NCBI GenBank assembly: GCA_963812255.1
Contig: CAWEUM010000003.1
Span: 1,240,001-1,304,000 of the forward strand
From: DATJGR01 sp963812255
GTDB taxonomy: Bacteria > Pseudomonadota > Gammaproteobacteria > Pseudomonadales > Azotimanducaceae
Direction: 5' to 3'
Length of the DNA stretch: 64,000 bases
The notes beneath the pieces were generated by a model. That model was not told the origin of the DNA and made no database searches. It worked only from the letters and a program-made list of their open reading frames with translations. A program made the translations under genes and the position numbers. Positions 20,029-29,868 of the stretch are shown here, piece by piece. Each line of letters starts with the position of its first letter. Positions within the stretch are counted from its first letter, which is position 1.

Positions 20029-20961
20029 TCAGTGGGTGACGACGAGACGTCTCGGTGCGACGCGCCCGTCATCCAATATCTCACCCACGCCAATGAACAT
20101 CTGATGCGAGCCGTCGGTAGATTGCTCGACCAACTGCACACGCCCCGAAGTCGGCGCGTGCGGCACGATCACCGGCTGACCCTGCCGGATGTAAAACGCC
20201 GTCGCATCGCTGACTGAAACCACTGGCCAGTCGCGCACCGCACTCTCGACCGGCAACAAAAGCGCATCCAGTGCCTCGAATCCGCCCTCATCGCGAATCT
20301 GTTCCAGCTCCGCGAAACTCACCATCTCCGATTCATCATAGGGACCGGCCTGACGTCGGCGCAAGGCGCACACATGCGCACCGCAGCCGAGTTTCGCGCC
20401 GAGTTCCTCGGCGATCGTGCGCACATAAGTGCCTTTGCTGCAGTGAATCTCGAGCTCGAACTCATCACCATGAAACGCAACCAACTCATTGCTATAAACC
20501 ATCACTCTGCGCGACTTGCGTTCCACTTCGATGCCGCGACGCGCCAGCTTGTACAGTGGCTGGCCCTGATGTTTGATCGCCGAAAACATCGACGGGACCT
20601 GGTCGATCTCTCCGCAGAACTCCGCCAGCACCTGCCGCACTGCCATCGCATCGATGTCGACCACTTGCCGAGTCTCGAGCACGTGTCCATCGGCATCGCC
20701 ACTGTCGGTGCGAACACCGAGCCTGATCCGAACCCAATACTTCTTGTCCGAGTCGAGCAGGAACTGCGAGAACTTCGTCGCCTCGCCGAAGCATAAAGGC
20801 AGTACTCCGGTCGCCAGCGGATCCAAGCTGCCGGTATGGCCGACCTTCTGCGCGCGGTACAGCTGCTTCGCCCGTTGCACCGCGTCGTTGGAACTCGCAC
20901 CACTCGGCTTGTCGACGATGATCATGCCGTTGACCTCGCGGCCGCGTTGTCGGCGAGCCAT
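20029..20961 (-). CDS. truB: tRNA pseudouridine-55 synthase
   Basis: 310 residues. The catalytic aspartate is in VGHTGSLDPLATGVLPLC, and the N-terminal GMIIVDKPSGASSNDAV and KGTYVRTIAEELG blocks are typical. It makes pseudouridine 55 in the T-loop of tRNAs. Its start codon overlaps the last base of the rbfA stop codon, so the two are translationally coupled. Confidence 0.97.
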   Translation of the reverse strand: MARRQRGREVNGMIIVDKPSGASSNDAVQRAKQLYRAQKVGHTGSLDPLATGVLPLCFGEATKFSQFLLDSDKKYWVRIRLGVRTDSGDADGHVLETRQVVDIDAMAVRQVLAEFCGEIDQVPSMFSAIKHQGQPLYKLARRGIEVERKSRRVMVYSNELVAFHGDEFELEIHCSKGTYVRTIAEELGAKLGCGAHVCALRRRQAGPYDESEMVSFAELEQIRDEGGFEALDALLLPVESAVRDWPVVSVSDATAFYIRQGQPVIVPHAPTSGRVQLVEQSTDGSHQMFIGVGEILDDGRVAPRRLVVTH

Positions 20962-21347
20962 CAGTCGTCATCCCCGTGCTCGTGCAATGCTGCATCGGCC
21001 GCCACGGCCCGACGAATCAAAGACTCGATTCGCGCGCCCTCGACGATTAGCCCGTCGTAATGGAAGCGCAGCTTCGGTGTCGTACGCATCGTGCTGTCGC
21101 GAGCGATCTCGGAGCGCAGAAAACCGGCCGCGTGCTCGAGCACTTTCACCAACGCCTGTTGGTCCTTCGGATCATCGGCGCCCAGCGCAGACACGTAAAT
21201 ATCCGCATACGCCAGATCTCGCGTCACGCGGACGTCATTCACGCTGACCATGCCCACCCTCGGATCACGCATCTGCGCGCGGATGATGTCCGCCAACCGC
21301 TCCCGCAGATGATCGGCAACTCGAGGTCCTCGGCCAAATTCCTTCAT
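20961..21347 (-). CDS. rbfA: Ribosome-binding factor A
   Basis: 128 residues with the KH-like RbfA fold: VADHLRERLADIIR at the start and the conserved VNDVRVTRDLAYADIYVS and PKLRFHYDG blocks. It assists late 30S maturation and cold adaptation. It lies 19 bp downstream of infB. Confidence 0.96.
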   Translation of the reverse strand: MKEFGRGPRVADHLRERLADIIRAQMRDPRVGMVSVNDVRVTRDLAYADIYVSALGADDPKDQQALVKVLEHAAGFLRSEIARDSTMRTTPKLRFHYDGLIVEGARIESLIRRAVAADAALHEHGDDD

Positions 21348-21366
21348 CGCTGCCTAGTCGAGCGCT

Positions 21367-23907
21367 TCAAAGCGCGCGTGCAAATTCCTTCGTATCGAAT
21401 ACTTCGATCTTGTCGCCGACCTTGACATCGTAGTTGCGCACGCCGATACCGCACTCGAGTCCCGCGCGGACCTCGTTCACGTCGTCCTTGAAGCGCCGCA
21501 ACGAATCTAGTTCGCCCTGGTGAATGACGACGTTGTCGCGCAGCACGCGAACCTTCTTGTTCCGAAAGATCGTACCCTCGACGACCATGCAGCCTGCGAC
21601 CTGCCCATAGCGCGGCGAACGAAACACTTCGCGCACCTCCGCCAGGCCAAGGATCTCTTCGCGAATTTCCGGCGCCAGCATGCCCGACAGAACCTGTTTG
21701 ATATCGTCGAGCAGCTCGTAGATGACACTGTAGTAGCGGACATCGACGCCTTCACGTTCGATGATCTTTTTTGCCGATGCGTCAGCGCGAACGTTGAATC
21801 CGAAGACAGTGGCATGCGATGCCAACGACATCATCGCGTCCGACTCACTGATTCCGCCGACTCCAGAGCCGATGATCAGCGCTTTGACTTCGCTCGTGCT
21901 CAGCTCGTTGACGGCGTGCGTGATCGCTTCGAGCGAGCCGCGCACGTCGGTTTTCAATACCAGCCGGAGGACCGACTTTTCGCCCTCCTGCATCGTGGCG
22001 AACATGTTCTCGATCTTTGTTGCCTGGTGCGCCGCCTGGCGCTGCTCGGTGCTCTTGTTCTGACGGTAGTCGGCCAGTTCCCGCGCCTTGCGCTCGTCCG
22101 GCGCGACGGAAAACGGATCACCCGCATCAGGCGTTCCCGACAAGCCCAGCACTTCCACCGGCATCGATGGCCCTGCTTCTTTGACCTGCTCGCCGCGGTC
22201 ATCGACCATCGCGCGTACGCGGCCAATGTATTCCCCGGCAATCAACACGCTACCCTGCCGCAGAGTGCCGTTCTGCACGAGCAGCGTCGCCACGGGTCCC
22301 CGGCCACGATCGAGCCGCGACTCGATCACGACGCCCCGCCCCGGACCGTCCGGTACAGCCGTCAGTTCCATCACTTCCGCCTGAAGCACGATGGCGCCGA
22401 GCAGATCTTCGATGCCGTCACCGGTCAACGCCGAAACTTTGACGAACTGCGTATCGCCACCCCAATCGTCAGGAATCACGCCCTTCGTCGCGAGTTCGTT
22501 CTTCACGCGTTCAGGGTCAGCGCCTTCCTTGTCCATCTTGTTGACGGCGACGATGATCGGTGTGCCGGCAGCCTTGGCGTGCTGAATGGCTTCTTCGGTC
22601 TGCGGCATCACGCCGTCGTCAGCGGCCACGACGAGGATGACGATATCGGTGGCTTGCGCCCCTCTTGCACGCATTGCGGTGAACGCAGCGTGACCTGGCG
22701 TGTCCAGGAAAGTAATGCGGCCCTGCGGAATCTCGACGTGATAGGCGCCAATATGCTGCGTGATTCCGCCGGCTTCACCGCTCGCAACGCGCGTTTTGCG
22801 AATGTAGTCGAGCAGCGAAGTCTTACCATGGTCGACGTGACCCATGATCGTAACGACCGGCGGGCGCGTTTGCGCATCGCCTTCGATGTTCAACGACTGC
22901 TCGTGAGCGTGCTCAATCGCATCCGACGCCACCGTCTTGGCGACATGGCCCATTTCCTCGACGACCAGAATCGCACTGTCCTGGTCGAGAACATGATTGA
23001 TCGTTGCCATCACGCCCATGGCCATCAGCGTCTTGATGACCTCGCCCGCCTTTACCGACATACGCTGCGCGAGGTCTCCTACCGAAATCGCCTCGGGCAC
23101 CTGAATTTCGCGCTTCGCGATCTCGGTTGGGCGCTCGAACTCACCGCCCTGCTTATCGATTTTGCGTTTCGGGCGCCGAAGATCCGGCTTCAGCGTGATC
23201 TCCCGACGGCGCCGGCGGCCATCGCCGAATTCGTCGTCGAGGCCGCGGTTTTTCTCACGGCTGCGGTCCTTGGCTGAGCGCTTCGGAGACCCACCCTTCT
23301 GCTCACTCGCCTGAGCTTGAGCCACGGCCTCGGCCGCTTCGCGCTCGAGTCTTGCCTGGTCGGATTCTTCGACCTTCGGTACGGCGGCAGCCGTCAGCGC
23401 TTTCTCTTTTTCACGTTCGAGTTCGGCGCGACGGCGTTCGTCTTCGGCCTTCTTTTCGGCTACCGCACGGCGCGTCTCTTCCTCGGCGGACTTGCGCGCC
23501 GTGTCTTCGCGTCGAATGCGTTCTGCTTCGACCTCAGATTGAGGCCTGACCTGCTGCTTCGGTGCCGAGGGGGCGTCGGCCAGCGGCCCCTTCGGATGAT
23601 CGATCGCCGTGGCCGCGCGCTTGACATAGGTGCGACTCTTGCGCACCTCGACCGCGACGGTGCGGCCTTTGCCTTGCCCGGCCTTCAGCGTGCTGACGGA
23701 CTTACGCGTCAGCGTGATCTTGCGAGGAACGCCTTCCGTTTGCCCGTGACTACGCTTCAGGTATGCGAGCAATTCCTGCTTTTCATCCTCCGACACCGCG
23801 TCCTTGTCTGCCTTGTGCGGCAGTCCTGCATCCTGCATCTGCTTGAGCAGGCGGTCGACGGGGGCGCCAACCGTCTCCGCAAGCTCTCGAACTGTGACAT
23901 CTACCAT
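21367..23907 (-). CDS. infB: Translation initiation factor IF-2
   Basis: 846 residues. The N-terminus has the IF2_N domain (MVDVTVRELAETVGAP), followed by a long charged K/E/R/A-rich segment (about 80-270) and a second IF2_N. The GTPase carries P-loop VDHGKTS, DTPGHAAF and NKMD, and domains II-IV follow. IF-2 brings fMet-tRNA to the 30S subunit. The start at 23907 has GGAGG 6 bp upstream, and 21 upstream in-frame codons to 23970 overlap nusA and are not used. Confidence 0.97.
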   Translation of the reverse strand: MVDVTVRELAETVGAPVDRLLKQMQDAGLPHKADKDAVSEDEKQELLAYLKRSHGQTEGVPRKITLTRKSVSTLKAGQGKGRTVAVEVRKSRTYVKRAATAIDHPKGPLADAPSAPKQQVRPQSEVEAERIRREDTARKSAEEETRRAVAEKKAEDERRRAELEREKEKALTAAAVPKVEESDQARLEREAAEAVAQAQASEQKGGSPKRSAKDRSREKNRGLDDEFGDGRRRRREITLKPDLRRPKRKIDKQGGEFERPTEIAKREIQVPEAISVGDLAQRMSVKAGEVIKTLMAMGVMATINHVLDQDSAILVVEEMGHVAKTVASDAIEHAHEQSLNIEGDAQTRPPVVTIMGHVDHGKTSLLDYIRKTRVASGEAGGITQHIGAYHVEIPQGRITFLDTPGHAAFTAMRARGAQATDIVILVVAADDGVMPQTEEAIQHAKAAGTPIIVAVNKMDKEGADPERVKNELATKGVIPDDWGGDTQFVKVSALTGDGIEDLLGAIVLQAEVMELTAVPDGPGRGVVIESRLDRGRGPVATLLVQNGTLRQGSVLIAGEYIGRVRAMVDDRGEQVKEAGPSMPVEVLGLSGTPDAGDPFSVAPDERKARELADYRQNKSTEQRQAAHQATKIENMFATMQEGEKSVLRLVLKTDVRGSLEAITHAVNELSTSEVKALIIGSGVGGISESDAMMSLASHATVFGFNVRADASAKKIIEREGVDVRYYSVIYELLDDIKQVLSGMLAPEIREEILGLAEVREVFRSPRYGQVAGCMVVEGTIFRNKKVRVLRDNVVIHQGELDSLRRFKDDVNEVRAGLECGIGVRNYDVKVGDKIEVFDTKEFARAL

Positions 23908-23929
23908 GCCGTCCTCCGTTACCGCGCGG

Positions 23930-25447
23930 CTATCCCAGATCCGTTTCTGCTGCTTCGAACCAGGGGGCACGCGCCGTCATGATCAGCGCGGCAGCGCGTT
24001 CCTGACCAATGTCTTCTATGTCGAGCAGATCATCGACCGCCTGCTCCGCCAGGTCTTCACGCGTAATGATGCCGTGACTCGCCAACAAATATGCAAGGCG
24101 GCGATCCATGCCATCCACCTCGAGCAGATCCGCCGCGGGCTCGATGTCACCCAGCTTTTCTTCGGCGGCGATCGCCTTCGTCAACAGCGCGTCCTTCGCG
24201 CGATTCCGCAACTCCTGAGCGATCTCCTCGTCGAATCCTTCGATTGCCAGCATTTCGTCCAATGGTACGTATGCGATCTCTTCGAGGGTCGTGAAGCCTT
24301 CCTCTACCAGCACCGCCGCAACGTTCTCGTCGATCTGTAACGCGTCGATGAATTCGGTCATGAACTTCGACGACTCGAGTTGCTGCTTCGATGCGGCGTC
24401 CTCGATCGTCATGATGTTCAGAGTCCATCCCGTCAGATCGCTCGCGAGGCGCACGTTCTGTCCGCCACGGCCAATCGCCTGCGCCAGGTTGTCGTCGGCA
24501 ACGGCGATATCCATCGAGTGCGAGTCCTCATCGACGACGATCGAGGCGACTTCGGCGGGTGCCATCGCGTTGATCGCGAGTTGCGCAGGATTGTCGTCCC
24601 ACGGCACGATATCGATGCGTTCACCAGCCAGCTCACCCGACACCGCCTGCACCCGCGAGCCGCGCATACCCACGCAGGCACCCACAGGGTCGATGCGGCC
24701 ATCGTTCGTTTTCACTGCGATCTTCGCGCGCGAACCCGGATCGCGTGCGGCGCCGCGAATCTCGATGATGTATTCGGCAATTTCGGGAACTTCGATCTTG
24801 AACAGCTCGACCAACATCTTCGGTGAGGTGCGCGTGAGTATCAGTTGCGGGCCGCGCGCATCGGGGCGCACGTCGACGAGCAGTGCCCGAAGTCGGTCGC
24901 TGACACGAAATGTTTCGCGAGGAATCAGATGTTCCCGCCCCAACAGAGCTTCGGCGTTGTTGCCGAGATCGACGATGACAGATTCACGAGTCACCTTCTT
25001 GACGGTTCCGCTGACGAGCTGCCCCACGCGCGGCAGATAGGCTTCCACGACCTGCGCCCGCTCGGCCTCGCGTACCTTCTGCACGATCACCTGTTTGGCG
25101 GTTTGCGCCGCGATGCGGCCAAATTCGACGGACTCGACGGGAATCTCGTACACGTCGCCCAGATTCAGATTCGGATCCTTTTCGTGCGCCTCCTCGATCG
25201 TCAGTTGCGCATCGGGGTTCAGCTCTTCTTCTTCGGGCAGTTCGTCCGGATTCACCACCGTCCAGACTCGGAACGTGGCGTACTCTCCGCTATCTCGATC
25301 GATGGAGACGCGAATATCGGCATTTTCGGAGTACCGCTTCTTGGTCGCCATCGCGAGCGCCTGCTCGAGCGCATCGATGATCACTTCCTTGGGAACGCCC
25401 TTCTCAAGCGAGACGGACTCCACCACCATCAAAATCTCTTTGCTCAT
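23930..25447 (-). CDS. nusA: Transcription termination/antitermination factor NusA
   Basis: 505 residues: N-terminal RNAP-binding domain (EILMVVESVSLEKGVPKE), S1 domain, KH1 and KH2 (DPVGACVGMRGSRVQAVSGEL...AIGRGGQNVRLAS), and two C-terminal acidic AR repeats as in gammaproteobacteria. It modulates pausing, termination and rRNA antitermination. It starts 9 bp downstream of rimP and is followed by infB. Confidence 0.97.
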   Translation of the reverse strand: MSKEILMVVESVSLEKGVPKEVIIDALEQALAMATKKRYSENADIRVSIDRDSGEYATFRVWTVVNPDELPEEEELNPDAQLTIEEAHEKDPNLNLGDVYEIPVESVEFGRIAAQTAKQVIVQKVREAERAQVVEAYLPRVGQLVSGTVKKVTRESVIVDLGNNAEALLGREHLIPRETFRVSDRLRALLVDVRPDARGPQLILTRTSPKMLVELFKIEVPEIAEYIIEIRGAARDPGSRAKIAVKTNDGRIDPVGACVGMRGSRVQAVSGELAGERIDIVPWDDNPAQLAINAMAPAEVASIVVDEDSHSMDIAVADDNLAQAIGRGGQNVRLASDLTGWTLNIMTIEDAASKQQLESSKFMTEFIDALQIDENVAAVLVEEGFTTLEEIAYVPLDEMLAIEGFDEEIAQELRNRAKDALLTKAIAAEEKLGDIEPAADLLEVDGMDRRLAYLLASHGIITREDLAEQAVDDLLDIEDIGQERAAALIMTARAPWFEAAETDLG

Positions 25448-25456
25448 GGTCTCGAC

Positions 25457-25915
25457 CTATTCAAATCGCGGCACGATCCGAGCTCGCGCAACGTTGCTCA
25501 GCGGAATCAAATATTCGAAATCGTCAGCTCGCACGACAACCTCGTCGTTGGTCAGCCCAGTCAGCGATCCGATGACGCGGCGACGCCCCTCGAACGGGTA
25601 GTTGAGCCTGACATCGACGATCTCTCCGATACTCTCGGCGTACTGTTCCGGCTTGAACAACAAACGGTCCATTCCCGGCGAAGAGACTTCCAATGTATAG
25701 CTGGCCGTCAGCGCGTCTTCGACGTCCAACAACTCGCTGACCTGCTTCGATACCTGTTCGCAATCCTCGATCGTGACGCCGTCGTCCCGGTCGATGTACA
25801 CACGCAGCACCGCATGCCTGCCTTGCCCGAGATATTCCACGCCCCACATGCGCAGACCCATCGCGGTCACCGTTGGCGACAGCAGTGTTTCGAGCTCCCG
25901 TTCCTTTTTCGTCAT
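25457..25915 (-). CDS. rimP: Ribosome maturation factor RimP
   Basis: 152 residues with the two RimP domains: ELETLLSPTVTAMGLRMWGVEY and LRVYIDRDDGVTIEDCEQVSKQ, then VSSPGMDRLLFKPEQY. It helps 30S assembly. The ATG at 25915 fits the family; the frame opens 15 codons earlier without similarity. First protein gene of the rimP-nusA-infB operon, preceded by two hairpin terminators after the tRNA-fMet gene. Confidence 0.95.
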   Translation of the reverse strand: MTKKERELETLLSPTVTAMGLRMWGVEYLGQGRHAVLRVYIDRDDGVTIEDCEQVSKQVSELLDVEDALTASYTLEVSSPGMDRLLFKPEQYAESIGEIVDVRLNYPFEGRRRVIGSLTGLTNDEVVVRADDFEYLIPLSNVARARIVPRFE

Positions 25916-25960
25916 CCACGAATCATCAGTTTCCAAGCGCTGTCGCCGATGCGACGCCAC

Positions 25961-25985
25961 AAATAAAAAATGGGCTAACGCCCAT
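25961..25985 (-). terminator. Hairpin plus T-run upstream of rimP
   Basis: On the minus strand a perfect ATGGGC/GCCCAT stem with a 4-nt loop (25970-25985) is followed by TTTTTATTT. It lies about 45 bp upstream of rimP and downstream of another terminator, so it may act as an attenuator for the operon or as a back-up stop for the tRNA transcripts. Confidence 0.7.
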
Positions 25986-26020
25986 CTGGAGGGGAAGGAC
26001 CAAGGCCTTCCTAACCTACG

Positions 26021-26046
26021 AAAAAGCCCCTGAAGAGGGGCTTTTT
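26021..26046 (-). terminator. Terminator after tRNA-fMet
   Basis: AAAAAGCCCC-TCTTCA-GGGGCTTTTT forms a 9-bp stem with flanking A and T tracts, readable in both directions. It lies 5 bp past the 3' end of tRNA-fMet, so it most likely terminates the secG/tRNA transcript. Confidence 0.85.
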
Positions 26047-26051
26047 ATCCT

Positions 26052-26128
<77 letters not shown>

Positions 26129-26251
26129 TCAGCAGGGTGCGGATTATAGGGAGGTGGGTATAGCGGGTCAACAAAGCATCAGCCGCAACCAACCCGGCGC
26201 TCCCTTGGCGATTTGCGCCGCCTTTCGATGCGACGGCCGTCTTCCGATAAA

Positions 26252-26338
26252 TGGTGCCGAAGAGAGGACTCGAACCTCCACGAGCGTAAGCTCACTACCC
26301 CCTCAAGGTAGCGTGTCTACCAATTTCACCACTTCGGC
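26252..26338 (-). tRNA. tRNA-Leu (GAG)
   Basis: An 87-nt class II tRNA with a long variable arm (GTGAGC...GCTCGT) and an anticodon loop TTGAGGG giving GAG. CCA is encoded. It lies 19 bp downstream of secG and is probably processed from the same transcript, as in E. coli secG-leuU. Confidence 0.96.
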
Positions 26339-26357
26339 TCGAACTAGATCTGACTGC

Positions 26358-26765
26358 TCAGACGTCGGGAACGCCGGAATCTACAGGTTCGCTTGGGGCT
26401 GTCAACTTCCCGCCATCGGCATCATCGTGTTTCGCGTCGCCGGTTGGCGGCTGCGCTGGCGCTTGCCCGGTTGGCTGCACCGGCACCGTGACGACGGGCA
26501 CGCCAATGTCCTTCAAGCTGGCCGCGCGTTCCTTCGCGGTGAATGCGAGCCCGAAAGACAACAGAAAGAACCCCATCGCGAGCCACGCCGTGAACTTGGC
26601 GAGGAATGATGCCGATCCAGCACCGCCAAAGACCGCGCTCGAAGCGCCACTACCGAACGCCGCGCCGATGTCGGCGCCTTTTCCTTGCTGCAACAATATC
26701 AACGCACCCAACGCAATGGCGTCAATCACCAGCAATATCAGCAGAATCGTTTCCAGCGTGCTCAT
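26358..26765 (-). CDS. secG: Protein translocase subunit SecG
   Basis: 135 residues with two transmembrane helices separated by the conserved LLQQGKGADIGAAFGSGASSAVFG loop segment (shown in family alignments as the SecG hallmark). The C-terminal tail after the second helix is Pro/Ala-rich and longer than in E. coli (110 aa). SecG helps SecYE move pre-proteins across the inner membrane. It follows tpiA by 3 bp. Confidence 0.95.
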   Translation of the reverse strand: MSTLETILLILLVIDAIALGALILLQQGKGADIGAAFGSGASSAVFGGAGSASFLAKFTAWLAMGFFLLSFGLAFTAKERAASLKDIGVPVVTVPVQPTGQAPAQPPTGDAKHDDADGGKLTAPSEPVDSGVPDV

Positions 26766-26768
26766 GTA

Positions 26769-27512
26769 CTATGCCGCCTTGCAAATTTTCAAAAACTGCT
26801 CCGCATTCAGCGAAGCGCCGCCAACCAACCCGCCATCCACATCTTTAGACGCGAACAGTGCGGCGGCATTGTCCGCCTTGATGCTTCCGCCATAAAGAAT
26901 CCGCACGTCGTCGGCGATCGACGCATCGAGCGATCGAATCCGCGTTCTGATCGCGTGGTGCATCGATTGCGCATCCGTCGGCGTCGCGCCGCGCCCCGTC
27001 CCGATTGCCCAAACCGGCTCATACGCGATGATCGCTCGCTTCAGCGCCGCGACTCCCACCAGATCCACGACGGCGGCCAGCTGCACCGACACCACTTCTT
27101 CCGCACGACCCATCTCGCGTTCCGCCAACGTCTCACCGACACAGAGCACGGGCTCGAGTCCCGCACGCTGTGCGGCGGCGAATTTCTGCGCTACCAATTC
27201 GTTGCGCTCGCCGAATAGCTGTCGTCGCTCCGAGTGTCCCACCAGAACGTATTCCGCGCCGATGTCCTTGACCATCTCCGCGGCCACTTCGCCGGTGAAG
27301 GCGCCCGCCGGCTCCTGATGAATGTTCTGCGCACCCACCGAGATCGAACTCGCCCGAACGCGGCCGATCACCATCGACAGGTACGCGACAGGTGGAAACA
27401 GCACCACGTCGATCGGCGACGCGGGGAACGGCAACAGCTCATCCAGCAACGCATCAATGGCTGCCGTCGATCCGTGCATCTTCCAGTTGCCGGCAACAAC
27501 GCAACGCCGCAC
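26769..27512 (-). CDS. tpiA: Triose-phosphate isomerase
   Basis: 247 residues of the TIM barrel. Catalytic K (GNWKMHG), H (VGHSERR) and E (AYEPVWAIGTG) are present, with the phosphate loop YGGSIKADN. Catalyses DHAP/GAP interconversion. No ATG fits: the GTG at 27512 gives the family N-terminus (RRCVVAGNWKMHG) and has GAGGT 8 bp upstream; the frame runs open to 27677 without similarity. It follows glmM by 127 bp. Confidence 0.95.
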   Translation of the reverse strand: MRRCVVAGNWKMHGSTAAIDALLDELLPFPASPIDVVLFPPVAYLSMVIGRVRASSISVGAQNIHQEPAGAFTGEVAAEMVKDIGAEYVLVGHSERRQLFGERNELVAQKFAAAQRAGLEPVLCVGETLAEREMGRAEEVVSVQLAAVVDLVGVAALKRAIIAYEPVWAIGTGRGATPTDAQSMHHAIRTRIRSLDASIADDVRILYGGSIKADNAAALFASKDVDGGLVGGASLNAEQFLKICKAA

Positions 27513-27639
27513 TTCAATGGACCTCGCAACGTTGAAGCAGGTCAAAAAAGGCCGAACATGGTAAACAACGCGAACATTCGGCACAACGCCATCGCAGTCG
27601 GGCCGCGAGTGAATCGTAACCTGCGCCGGCAGCGTCTCC

Positions 27640-28983
27640 TCAGACGCCGTTCGCCGCCGCGCGAACGACTGCAGCAAGGTCGCCGGCGAGGCGTGCGACG
27701 TGCGCGGCGTCCTGCCCCTCGACCATCACGCGCACCAGCGGTTCCGTTCCTGACGGTCGTAGCAGAACACGGCCGACACCGGCCAACGACTGTTCGATCT
27801 CGCCGACGGCTCGTTTGACACTGGCCAACGCAACGACGCCGGCAGGTTGCGCGGCACCCACATTGACGAGCGTTTGCGGAAATTTTTCGACGCCGGCCCG
27901 CAACTCGGCCAGCGAGCGCCCGCTAGCCACCATCGCCGCAAGAATTTGCAGCGCCGATACGATTCCATCGCCGGTGGTATTGAGGTCGAGGCACACGATA
28001 TGGCCCGAGCCTTCACCGCCCAACTCCCACTGCCGCCTCTTGAGTTCCTCGAGAATGTAGCGATCGCCGACCTTCGTTCGGACAAACGGGATGGAGAGCC
28101 GCGCCAGCGAACGCTCCAATCCCAGGTTGCTCATCAGTGTGCCAACTACGCCGCCTGGCAATCTGTTCGATTCCTTGCGGTGTCGCGCGAGAATGAACAG
28201 CAGTTCGTCCCCGTCGAGCACGGTACCTTGATGATCCACCATCACCAGCCGATCGCCGTCGCCATCGAACGCAACGCCGAGGTCCGCGCCGTGCCTGCGC
28301 ACCTCGGCCTGCAATTGCTCCGGGTGCGTCGAGCCACAATCCGCATTGATGTTCATTCCATCCGGTTCGGCACCGATGACGACGATGTCGGCGCCCAACT
28401 CGGCAAACACTCCCGGCGCAACTTCATAGGTGGCGCCGTGGGCACAGTCGAGTACGATCTTGAAATCCGACAATCGCATGCCGCGGTCAACGGTCGCCTT
28501 GCAGAATTCGATGTAGCGGCCGCGCGCGTCGTCCACACGTTGCGCCTTGCCGATCGCTTCCGATGCGACGCACTGCAATGGCGTATCGAGCTCCGCTTCG
28601 ATCTCGAGCTCCTTCGCATCCGCGAGCTTGTTGCCGTCTCGGTCGAAAAATTTGATGCCGTTGTCGTAAAAAGGGTTGTGAGAGGCGCTTATTACGATAC
28701 CGGCATCGGCCCTCAAGGTCCGCGTCAGGTACGCCACCGCAGGCGTCGGCATCGGACCGAGCAATCGCACGTCGACGCCTGCCGATGCCAGCCCGGCCTC
28801 CAACACGGCCTCAAACATGTATCCGGACACGCGCGTGTCCTTACCGATCAGGATGCTGCGCCGCCCATTGCCGCCGAAGACGCGGCCCGCGGCCCAACCG
28901 AGCTTCAAACAGAAATCGGGCGTGATCGGCGTCTCGCCAACCCGACCCCGAATTCCATCCGTTCCGAAGTACCTGCGTGTCAC
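27640..28983 (-). CDS. glmM: Phosphoglucosamine mutase
   Basis: 447 residues. The phosphoserine loop is ISASHNPFYDNGIK, the metal loop is FDGDGDR, and the sugar-specificity loop is GGEGSGH. Makes glucosamine-1-phosphate for peptidoglycan and LPS precursors. The GTG at 28983 starts TRRYFGTDGIRG and has GGAGG 6 bp upstream; it begins 1 bp after the folP stop, so the genes are coupled. A nearby ATG at 29010 would add nine non-family residues. Confidence 0.96.
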   Translation of the reverse strand: MTRRYFGTDGIRGRVGETPITPDFCLKLGWAAGRVFGGNGRRSILIGKDTRVSGYMFEAVLEAGLASAGVDVRLLGPMPTPAVAYLTRTLRADAGIVISASHNPFYDNGIKFFDRDGNKLADAKELEIEAELDTPLQCVASEAIGKAQRVDDARGRYIEFCKATVDRGMRLSDFKIVLDCAHGATYEVAPGVFAELGADIVVIGAEPDGMNINADCGSTHPEQLQAEVRRHGADLGVAFDGDGDRLVMVDHQGTVLDGDELLFILARHRKESNRLPGGVVGTLMSNLGLERSLARLSIPFVRTKVGDRYILEELKRRQWELGGEGSGHIVCLDLNTTGDGIVSALQILAAMVASGRSLAELRAGVEKFPQTLVNVGAAQPAGVVALASVKRAVGEIEQSLAGVGRVLLRPSGTEPLVRVMVEGQDAAHVARLAGDLAAVVRAAANGV

Positions 28984-28984
28984 G

Positions 28985-29848
28985 TCAATCCTCCATGAGC
29001 CGAACTGCAACCTTTATTGCATCGACCGTCGCCGCAACATCGTGCGCACGTATGATGCGCGCGCCGTTCTGCACCGCCACCACCGCGGCTGCGACGCTCC
29101 CGGCGGCCCGCTGATCGGACTTTCGTGATGTGATCGTACCGATCATTCCCTTTCTCGACAGACCCACCAATACGGGATATCCGACGGCCGCGATTTCATC
29201 GAGGCGGCGAAGCAAGGCCAGGTTGTGCTGCAGCGTTTTCCCAAATCCGAATCCTGGATCGATTGCAATCTGCTGCCGGGAAATGCCTGCTGCCTCGCAG
29301 CGCCCGGCACGATCGCGGAGGTAACTGCTCACCTCAGTCACGACATCCCGATACGAGGGCGCGTCCTGCATCGTTCGAGGTTCACCACGCATGTGCATCA
29401 AACACACCCCGGCACCGGTCGCGGCCACCAGCGTCAGCAGATCCGCATCTTCGAGTCCGCGCACATCGTTGATCATATGCGCCCCGGCGTCGAGCGCCGC
29501 ACGCGCGACACGCACCTTGCTGGTATCCACCGAAACTATAGTAGCGAACGCCACCAGCCGCTCCACGATCGGAATCACACGGCGGAGTTCTTCTTCGCAT
29601 TCGACCGGGGTTGCGCCGGGTCTGCTCGACTCACCACCGACGTCAATGATTGAGGCACCGTCTTCGATCATCTCGGCCGCCGCGTCGGCTGCAGCTGATG
29701 CGTCGAAGTTGCCGTTGCGCAGGAAGCGTCCGCCGTCGGAGAACGAATCGGGGGTGACGTTCAGCACCCCCATCACCTGCGGCTTCGCGAGCAACAGTCG
29801 CTTGTCGCGACAGACCAGCACCGGAGCTACAGGTGCGGGCGAATCCAC
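28985..29848 (-). CDS. folP: Dihydropteroate synthase
   Basis: 287 residues. The family signatures VMGVLNVTPDSFSDGG and INDVRGLED are clear, as is the C-terminal IIRAHDVAATVDAIKV. Joins pABA to the pterin in folate synthesis; the target of sulfonamides. Start codon GTG at 29848. Flanked by ftsH upstream (20 bp) and glmM downstream, the usual gammaproteobacterial order. Confidence 0.96.
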   Translation of the reverse strand: MDSPAPVAPVLVCRDKRLLLAKPQVMGVLNVTPDSFSDGGRFLRNGNFDASAAADAAAEMIEDGASIIDVGGESSRPGATPVECEEELRRVIPIVERLVAFATIVSVDTSKVRVARAALDAGAHMINDVRGLEDADLLTLVAATGAGVCLMHMRGEPRTMQDAPSYRDVVTEVSSYLRDRAGRCEAAGISRQQIAIDPGFGFGKTLQHNLALLRRLDEIAAVGYPVLVGLSRKGMIGTITSRKSDQRAAGSVAAAVVAVQNGARIIRAHDVAATVDAIKVAVRLMED

Positions 29849-29868
29849 TGACGTCGCTACGCGCGGAA

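Noticed and set aside
21520..23277. A 585-codon open frame on the plus strand
   Set aside because: Antisense of infB, His/Arg-rich composition, no ribosome site.
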